From the NCBI GenBank assembly GCA_964529405.1, contig CAZGWE010000010.1, positions 1 to 35,214 on the forward strand: a stretch of 35,214 nt of DNA. The letters run 5' to 3'. Position 1 is the first letter of the stretch. Each line of letters opens with the position of its first letter. Both the position numbers and the translations under genes were made by a program. Positions 30,904 through 35,214 of this stretch are shown piece by piece. The notes under the pieces were generated by a model that searched no databases, was not told the DNA's origin, and saw nothing but the letters and a program-made list of their open reading frames with translations. This stretch comes from CAZGWE01 sp964529405 (lineage in GTDB: Bacteria > Patescibacteriota > UBA1384 > XYA2-FULL-43-10 > 1-14-0-10-43-13).

Positions 30904-32172
30904 ATGAACAAGAAAGTTTACATAGCTATGAGTGGCGGGGTTGATAGTTCTGTTGCTGCAGCATTACTGAAAGAACAGGGCTATTTTGTTGTGGGCGTCT
31001 TTATGAAATTCTGGAGTCCCTCCGAAAACTCATTTTGTTTATGGAAAGAGGAGAGGGCTGACGCTGTCCGTGTTGCTGCTAAATTGGATATTCCCTTGCT
31101 CACATGGGACTTTACCCACGAATATGAAAAAAAGGTCGTAGCGTACATGCTGGCGGCTTATAAGAGTGGAGTTACCCCCAACCCCGACATCATGTGCAAC
31201 AAAGAAATTAAGTTTGGCATGTTTTTCGATAAAGCGATCGCCGAAGGGGCTGATTTTGTGGCAACAGGACACTACTCGCGCATAGCACAAGAATTTTCAA
31301 TTTTCAATTTTCAATTTCCAAACAAATCCCAAAACCAAAATGTCCAAATTCCACATATTCAAAGTAATGTCATTCTGAGCGAAAGCGAAGAATCCAGCGA
31401 AGCGCCAAACAATTCAGCAATTCAACAATTTAACAATCGTCAACTACTTCAAGCCGTTGACAAGAACAAAGACCAATCCTATTTCCTCTACACTCTCGAG
31501 CAGCGCCATCTAGCGAGGACACTTTTTCCAATTGGTGAATATACCAAGCCGGAGGTGCGTGAATTAGCCAGGAGGTTTGATCTACCGACGGCAGAGAAAA
31601 AGGACAGCCAGGGAGTTTGTTTTATCGGGCCTCTTAAGATGAGGTCGTTTTTAAAAAATTACATTAAGCCGAAGCAGGGGAAGGTCTTCTTAAGCAAAAC
31701 AGCAAGGCGGCAAGACTGCAAGACAGCTCGGAATTCTGATAATGCTGTCCAGCTGTCCAGCTGTCCAGCTGTCTTGCTAGGCTCCCATGACGGCGCCTAT
31801 TATTACACAATCGGCCAGCGCCATGGCATTGATCTCAAACTTGATGGCGGACCCTATTATGTTATCGGTAAGGATGTCAAGAAAAACGAGGTTTATGTAG
31901 GAAAAGAAGAGGATTTATACTCGGATAAAGCGGAAATAGCTGATATCCACTGGGTAGGCGAAATACCTCAAATGCCAGCCAAAATCGGTGTCAAGATTCG
32001 CTACCGCAGCGAGACAATTAATGCTAGAATCAAGAATCGGGGTGGAAAATCCTTAATTCATAATTCTTCATTTTCGATTCGATTCGATAATTCCGTTCGC
32101 GCCGTCACCCCCGGCCAGGCAGCCGTTTTTTATGATGGCGAAAAAGTCCTTGGCGGCGGCATTATCAAATGA
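30904..32172 (+). CDS. mnmA: tRNA-specific 2-thiouridylase MnmA with in-frame insertions
   Basis: 422 aa, against about 360. It thiolates U34 of Lys/Glu/Gln tRNAs with sulfur from the desulfurase. Seen: PP-loop SGGVDSS (10-16), MKFW (34-37), NPDIMCNKEIKF (93-104) with catalytic Cys98, ATGHYSR (120-126), DKNKDQSYFL (186-195), DSQGVCFIG (234-242) with the second catalytic Cys239, and YTIGQRHGI (301-309). Inserts: about 129-181 (FSIFNFQFPNKSQNQNVQ... NVILSESEESSEAP), about 263-293 (KTARRQDCKTARNSDNAVQLSSCPAV) and about 381-395 (KSLIHNSSFSIRFDN). A -10-like TAGAAT at 30889-30894 is so close to the ATG that the message may be leaderless. Confidence 0.95.
   Translation: MNKKVYIAMSGGVDSSVAAALLKEQGYFVVGVFMKFWSPSENSFCLWKEERADAVRVAAKLDIPLLTWDFTHEYEKKVVAYMLAAYKSGVTPNPDIMCNKEIKFGMFFDKAIAEGADFVATGHYSRIAQEFSIFNFQFPNKSQNQNVQIPHIQSNVILSESEESSEAPNNSAIQQFNNRQLLQAVDKNKDQSYFLYTLEQRHLARTLFPIGEYTKPEVRELARRFDLPTAEKKDSQGVCFIGPLKMRSFLKNYIKPKQGKVFLSKTARRQDCKTARNSDNAVQLSSCPAVLLGSHDGAYYYTIGQRHGIDLKLDGGPYYVIGKDVKKNEVYVGKEEDLYSDKAEIADIHWVGEIPQMPAKIGVKIRYRSETINARIKNRGGKSLIHNSSFSIRFDNSVRAVTPGQAAVFYDGEKVLGGGIIK
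31285..31446. repeat. In-frame repeat block in mnmA (families B and E)
   Basis: TTTTCAATTTTCAATTTTCA tandem units, AAATCCCAAAACCAAAATGT, then GTCATTCTGAGCGAAAGCGA and AGAATCCAGCGAAGCG (family E), then CAGCAATTCAACAATTTAAC units. The family E unit matches the tsaD copy at 18972 but is read in another frame. Confidence 0.85.
31690..31782. repeat. In-frame palindromic repeat in mnmA (family F)
   Basis: AGCAAAACAGCAAGGCGGCA on the left, GTCCAGCTG repeated three times and AGCTGTCTTGCTAGG on the right (reverse complement CCTAGCAAGACAGCT). The core 31725-31749 is shared with tsaD 19286-19310, giving the common peptide AVQ-x-SSCP. Confidence 0.85.
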
Positions 32173-32183
32173 TATAGTCTAAT

Positions 32184-32225
32184 TTGATGGTGGACAGTAG
32201 AGGATAGAAATTAGATCTTGAAGTT
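32184..32225. repeat. Family A repeat half upstream of the thioredoxin gene
   Basis: TTGATGGTGGACAGTAGAGG, then ATAGAAATTAGATCTTGAAG. It matches the left ends of the elements at 4312 and 15351. No right-hand arm is visible, so it is a truncated copy. Confidence 0.65.
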
Positions 32226-32256
32226 AAAAGACAGAAGTTTGTCGAAAGGAGTCCAA

Positions 32257-32613
32257 ATGTCAAAGGCCAAAGAAATAGATTCAAAAAGTTTTGAAACAGA
32301 GGTTTTAAAGTCGGAAATCCCTGTCCTGGTTGATTTTTGGGCCAGCTGGTGCCAGCCCTGTATGATGATGGCGTCAATCTTGGATGAACTGACCGAGGAC
32401 AAAGACCTGGCAGGCAAGATTGTTATTGCCAAATTCAACGTCGAGTCTCCGAAAAATCAGGAGATAGCTACCCAATATGACATCTTAAGTATTCCCAATA
32501 TGAAAGTTTTTAAGGACGGCAAGATTATCAAGGAGATTATTGGTCTCAGATCAAAAGAGGTGATGAAAGAAGAGTTGGAAAAAATTATCAAATCAAATCC
32601 CAAATCACAATGA
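32257..32613 (+). CDS. Thioredoxin with CQPC active site
   Basis: 118 aa from the ATG of MSKAKEIDSKSF, with AAAGGAG five bases upstream; the open frame from 32218 runs through a repeat. Thioredoxins reduce protein disulfides. The fold is clear: VLVDFWASWCQPCMMMASILDEL (23-45) with Cys32 and Cys35, then KFNVESPKNQEIATQYDILSIPNMKVFKDGK with the cis-Pro in SIPN. The active site is WCQPC, not WCGPC, and Asn follows the cis-Pro in place of Thr, so its redox potential or partners may be unusual. The last residues (KSNPKSQ) are encoded by the start of a family B repeat. Confidence 0.88.
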   Translation: MSKAKEIDSKSFETEVLKSEIPVLVDFWASWCQPCMMMASILDELTEDKDLAGKIVIAKFNVESPKNQEIATQYDILSIPNMKVFKDGKIIKEIIGLRSKEVMKEELEKIIKSNPKSQ

Positions 32614-32690
32614 CAAAGCCTTATTTTGATTATTGGATATCAATTGGGAAATTGATTAAAAATTAGAAATTAGGACTTAGGAATTCTAAT
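32592..32690. repeat. Family B repeat overlapping the trx stop and reaching the gdh start
   Basis: AAATCAAATCCCAAATCACA at the left and AAAAATTAGAAATTAGGACT, then TAGGAATTCTAATT at the right. The same right end (TAGGAATTAGAAATT) precedes murE. The left end supplies the last codons of the thioredoxin gene. Confidence 0.7.
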
Positions 32691-32691
32691 T

Positions 32692-33933
32692 ATGTCTATA
32701 TTTGACAGTATTCTAAACCGTTTGCAACAGATCTCAAAAATTACCAATTGGACTAAAGAAGAGATCGATCTGCTCTCTAAACATCAACAGGTCAACCACG
32801 CCAAACTGAAAGTCAACGGCAAAGAGTATGATGCTTGGCGCATCGTTCACAATCGCGCGCTCGGCCCGGGCAAGGGCGGCATCAGGTTTCATCCGGAAGT
32901 TTGCGAGGATGAGGTCAAATCCTTATCGTTTTGGATGAGTCTTAAAAACTCGCTGGCTGGATTGCCGTACGGCGGTGGCAAGGGCGGTGTCAAATTTAAT
33001 CCCAAAGAAGTTGATCAGGCAGAACTCGAAGCAGTCAGCCGTGCCTATATTGATGCCTTTTATCCATATATCGGCCAAGATAAGGATGTGCCAGCTCCGG
33101 ACGTTTATACCAATGCGCAAATTATGGGTTGGATGGTTGATGAGTATGAAAAGAAAGTCGGCCATCATGAGCCCGGTGTGATCACTGGAAAACCTCTGGA
33201 ATTAGGCGGTATTGCTCTGCGTTCCGATTCAACTGCTCATGGTGGATACATTGTCTTCTCCGAACTAATGAAGACTTCACCCTCTTTGTCATCCCGAGCG
33301 AAGTCGAGGGATCTCTCTGTTGCTGTTCAGGGCTACGGCAACGCCGGCGCTAATATGGTCAAGTATTTGACCGAAAATGGCTATAAAGTTGTGGCAGTTT
33401 CCGATAGTAAGGGTGGTGTTCATGTCGAAGGCGGCATTGATTATGCTAAGTTGCAGGAAGTTAAGGACAAAACCGGCAGTGTAGTTAACTTTGACTGCCA
33501 GAAAGTCAGTAACGAAGAACTGCTGGAATTGAAAGTTGATGTCTTGGTTTTGGCGGCGCTTGAGAATCAAATTACGGCCAAAAATGCTGGCAATATCAAA
33601 GCTAAATATATTATTGAATTAGCCAACGGCCCCATTGATTCTACGGCTGATGACATTCTTTTTTCTAAAGATATTGTGGTTGTCCCCGATATCCTCGCCA
33701 ACGCCGGCGGCGTGGTTGTCTCCTACTTCGAATGGGCCCAAAACCGCACCGGCAATATTTTGGACGAGAAGTATCTTGAGGACAAACTGGTTAAAATGAT
33801 GACCGATTTGTGGAATAAAGTGCATGAACTAGTTAATAAGCATGGTGGTAAGATTGATTATCGCACTGCGGCCTACATCATCGCCATCAACCGGATTCTG
33901 GCTGCTGAAAGATATAGAGGAAATCTAAGTTGA
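32692..33933 (+). CDS. gdhA: Glu/Leu/Phe/Val dehydrogenase
   Basis: 413 aa. It catalyses reversible oxidative deamination of an amino acid, most likely glutamate to 2-oxoglutarate, with NAD(P). Substrate domain: RIVHNRALGPGKGGIRFHP (50-68), LPYGGGKGGVKFNP (91-104) with Lys97, and DVPAPDVYTN (132-141) with Asp137. The Rossmann domain starts at VAVQGYGNAGA (210-220), with VVAVSDSKGGVH and ELANGPI following. Just before the Rossmann start, SPSLSSRAKSRDLS (197-209) is a family E repeat (33289-33318) translated in frame. Glutamate versus leucine specificity cannot be fixed by eye. It follows trx across a repeat. Confidence 0.92.
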   Translation: MSIFDSILNRLQQISKITNWTKEEIDLLSKHQQVNHAKLKVNGKEYDAWRIVHNRALGPGKGGIRFHPEVCEDEVKSLSFWMSLKNSLAGLPYGGGKGGVKFNPKEVDQAELEAVSRAYIDAFYPYIGQDKDVPAPDVYTNAQIMGWMVDEYEKKVGHHEPGVITGKPLELGGIALRSDSTAHGGYIVFSELMKTSPSLSSRAKSRDLSVAVQGYGNAGANMVKYLTENGYKVVAVSDSKGGVHVEGGIDYAKLQEVKDKTGSVVNFDCQKVSNEELLELKVDVLVLAALENQITAKNAGNIKAKYIIELANGPIDSTADDILFSKDIVVVPDILANAGGVVVSYFEWAQNRTGNILDEKYLEDKLVKMMTDLWNKVHELVNKHGGKIDYRTAAYIIAINRILAAERYRGNLS

Positions 33934-33941
33934 TTTAACCC

Positions 33942-33970
33942 TTGACAGCTTGTTCTCTAAATGCTAATCT
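33942..33970 (+). promoter_or_regulatory. Promoter of the Cys-rich small gene
   Basis: TTGACA (33942-33947), 17-base spacer, TAATCT (33965-33970), directly after the gdh stop. The leader is about 60 bases and contains GGGGATCC ... GAGCCCC, a possible small hairpin. Confidence 0.8.
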
Positions 33971-34038
33971 AGGGGATCCTTTGTTCGAGCCCCTGCCGGA
34001 AGCACTTTCGACCTGAGGAAGAGGAGAGGAAGAAGAAA

Positions 34039-34341
34039 GTGGCAACTTTGACAAGCAGCAGGGAAACACAATCGGAAATGCGAGAGCTGGCGCTTAGTCT
34101 CAAAGCCGACGGTGTGACGGGTATCATTCGCGAGGAGCCGTGCGGTTGCACGACCTTTGAGGGTGATGTTGCCAAGATCGGCCACGTTTGCTGTCGGTAT
34201 GAGCCCCGGTACGAGTCGTGCTGTTGTGCGCCGCTGAACGGCGAGGATGTCGGCAAGATCTGTCCGTTTCACGGGCAGTTTCTGATCGATAAAATTCTCT
34301 CTGCCGTTAAGACGGCAGAGCCGGCTCTCATTGCAGCATAA
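34039..34341 (+). CDS. Cys-rich 100-aa protein, monocistronic
   Basis: GTG start with GAGGAAGAGGAGAGGA upstream, a very strong ribosome binding region. Residues 1-28 are an amphipathic helix (SEMRELALSLKADG). Then eight Cys in 41 residues: CGC (35, 37), CC (51-52), CCC (61-63) and C (75), with His49 and His78. The end is a helix (FLIDKILSAVKTAEPAL). There is no signal peptide. It probably binds zinc or an Fe-S cluster, or stores metal; I do not recognise the family. Codon use is distinctly more GC-rich than neighbouring genes, and it is bounded by its own promoter and a very strong terminator, both of which suggest high expression and possibly transfer. Confidence 0.75.
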   Translation: MATLTSSRETQSEMRELALSLKADGVTGIIREEPCGCTTFEGDVAKIGHVCCRYEPRYESCCCAPLNGEDVGKICPFHGQFLIDKILSAVKTAEPALIAA

Positions 34342-34346
34342 GGCTT

Positions 34347-34381
34347 GGGGTGGGGACGCAGATGTCCCCACCCCTTTTTTT
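34347..34381 (+). terminator. Strong intrinsic terminator of the Cys-rich gene
   Basis: GGGGTGGGGA (34347-34356) pairs perfectly with TCCCCACCCC (34365-34374), eight-base loop, followed by seven Ts. Confidence 0.95.
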
Positions 34382-34479
34382 CTTTTCCGACCCAATCTCA
34401 TTTGAGTCCGAAAATAGAGGTCTTTTTTTGATTCGGATCATTCAGATGAAATTCTTAGATTAGGATCGCTCTTATCCAC

Positions 34480-34507
34480 TTGACAATATTTATCCAAGGG
34501 ATACAAT
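34480..34507 (+). promoter_or_regulatory. Promoter without an obvious gene
   Basis: TTGACA (34480-34485), 16-base spacer, TACAAT (34502-34507). No convincing reading frame with a ribosome binding site follows for 600 bases. Confidence 0.6.
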
Positions 34508-35106
34508 AAAATTGCATCGGAGGGAAAGAGTACAGATCTAGGAGGGATCACTCTGGCAACGCATCACGTCTAGCGCGTAAAGCGTATCTTACATATACAA
34601 GTTTGGTGCTATATCCGTACAGTGATTAGCATCGACTGAGCATCAAGATTATCTTGCGTGCCGCGCTCGCAGTAGGCTGGACCATACCAATATGCCAGCT
34701 TACCGTTATCTTCGAATCCGATTCTCTACATATCTCTTTTTGTCGCCTTTAATATTGGTGGAGAGCCCCAGTAACGCTTGCGCGATTCCAATCTCACATT
34801 CAATAGACGGCCTGAAGGGAACTCTAATTTTAGTGTTAGCGCCAAATTATCTAACTCATTTTAGGTTATCGAAACATTGCCGATCACCTATTATAGGGAA
34901 AGTTAATTCAAGTTCAACTCTATTTTAGTGTTAAAGCAGAATGCGCTTTGACTATTATTTGTTACATAAACTGAGACATTGCCACCCCACCCGAGGCTAA
35001 TGGTTCTCCTCCTAGATTAGGAGGAGTTAGAGGAGGTAGAGAAGATGGCGGAGATGTAAATAATATCGTTCGAGCGTTGTTTGTTGGAGCAAGAACTCTT
35101 TCAAGC
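34508..35106 (+). other. Gene-free stretch, possibly a structured RNA
   Basis: Downstream of the promoter at 34480. AGAGT-ACA-GATC ... GATCACTCT (34526-34556 region) forms a hairpin whose loop carries TAGGAGGG. CTCCTCC-TAGATTA-GGAGGAG (35009-35029) is a perfect 7-bp hairpin. An open frame of 78 codons (34692-34928) has no ribosome binding site and no protein-like composition. A tiny frame ATG-GCG-GAG-ATG-TAA at 35045 follows a good GAGGAGG site. I recognise no known RNA family here. Confidence 0.3.
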
Positions 35107-35214
35107 TGTCATTTCGACACCATTCCGTTCCGATGGAAGGCGAGAAATCTGACATTCTTATGTCATCCTGAGGAGTTGCGACCGCAGGAAGTCCTGTGGA
35201 CGACGTGAGGATCT
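35107..35214. repeat. Dispersed repeats at the right edge (families D and E)
   Basis: TGTCATTTCGACACCATTCC ... GGAAGGCGAGAAATCTGACA forms an inverted repeat related to the element at 20213. It is followed by TGTCATCCTGAGGAGTTGCG ... GTGAGGATCT, a family E copy that runs off the window. Confidence 0.75.

Noticed and set aside
33964..34401. 145-codon frame antisense to the Cys-rich gene
   Set aside because: The opposite strand has the promoter, ribosome site and terminator; this frame crosses the terminator.
34700..34735. tRNA-like TTCGAATCC segment
   Set aside because: No matching acceptor stem, D arm or anticodon arm could be folded around it; no tRNA is supported anywhere in the window.
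34692..34928. 78-codon open frame on the plus strand
   Set aside because: No ribosome binding site, no protein-like composition and no match to any family I know; treated as non-coding.
1..35214. Repeats as a CRISPR array
   Set aside because: The repeats are dispersed, differ in family, lack regular spacers and often sit inside genes; no cas gene is present.

Overview
The window looks like a chromosomal stretch of a Patescibacteria/CPR-type bacterium using the standard bacterial code (TGA is a normal stop, for example in the PAP2 and TPR genes). This rests on gene content and style, not on a marker phylogeny. The signs are a stripped-down type IV secretion locus of the PrgI/VirB4/VirB6 kind found in CPR genomes, a Mur ligase without its usual N-terminal domain, compact ATGA-overlapping gene pairs, and many informational genes with odd in-frame insertions.

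Layout. 1-11.6 kb (minus strand) is a type IV secretion/conjugation-like locus. Read 5' to 3' it has a secreted 564-aa protein, a VirB6/TrbL-like membrane protein with a long soluble tail, an unknown helical protein, an HExxH metalloprotease-like protein, PrgI, a TraC-type N-terminal-domain protein, the VirB4 ATPase, a membrane-anchored lytic-transglycosylase-like protein and a truncated PEGA-like protein at the left edge. 11.6-13.7 kb holds a divergent promoter pair, a candidate small RNA, two tiny membrane proteins, a TPR membrane protein and UppP. 13.7-18.4 kb holds a PAP2 phosphatase, a Xer recombinase, a 57-aa small protein, a MurE-like ligase and a FemX-like aminoacyltransferase. This forms a cell-wall and lipid-carrier neighbourhood.

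18.4-20.4 kb holds tsaD and a 500-bp gap packed with palindromic elements. 20.4-23.0 kb is a separate-looking module: a NadE-like enzyme, an unknown 300-aa helical partner and a divergent TrmB-type regulator. 23.2-27.4 kb holds valS and an orphan membrane histidine kinase. 27.4-30.9 kb holds an Ig-like surface protein and an Fe-S assembly operon (Rrf2/IscR-like, NifS, NifU) with a visible operator. 30.9-34.0 kb holds mnmA, a thioredoxin and a Glu/Leu dehydrogenase. NifS and MnmA are functionally linked, because sulfur flows from the desulfurase to tRNA 2-thiolation. The last 1.2 kb holds a free-standing Cys-rich small gene with its own promoter and terminator, and a non-coding stretch with a promoter and palindromic repeats.

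The most striking property is that several families of short intergenic repeats also sit in frame inside conserved genes (tsaD, valS, mnmA, nifS, nifU, gdh, femX-like, xer, the tail of trx). They add low-complexity peptides while all catalytic motifs are kept. tsaD (512 aa, against about 340 usually) carries five such inserts. One repeat family yields nearly the same peptide in tsaD and mnmA. By eye the secretion genes, murE, uppP and the NadE module carry none inside their reading frames.
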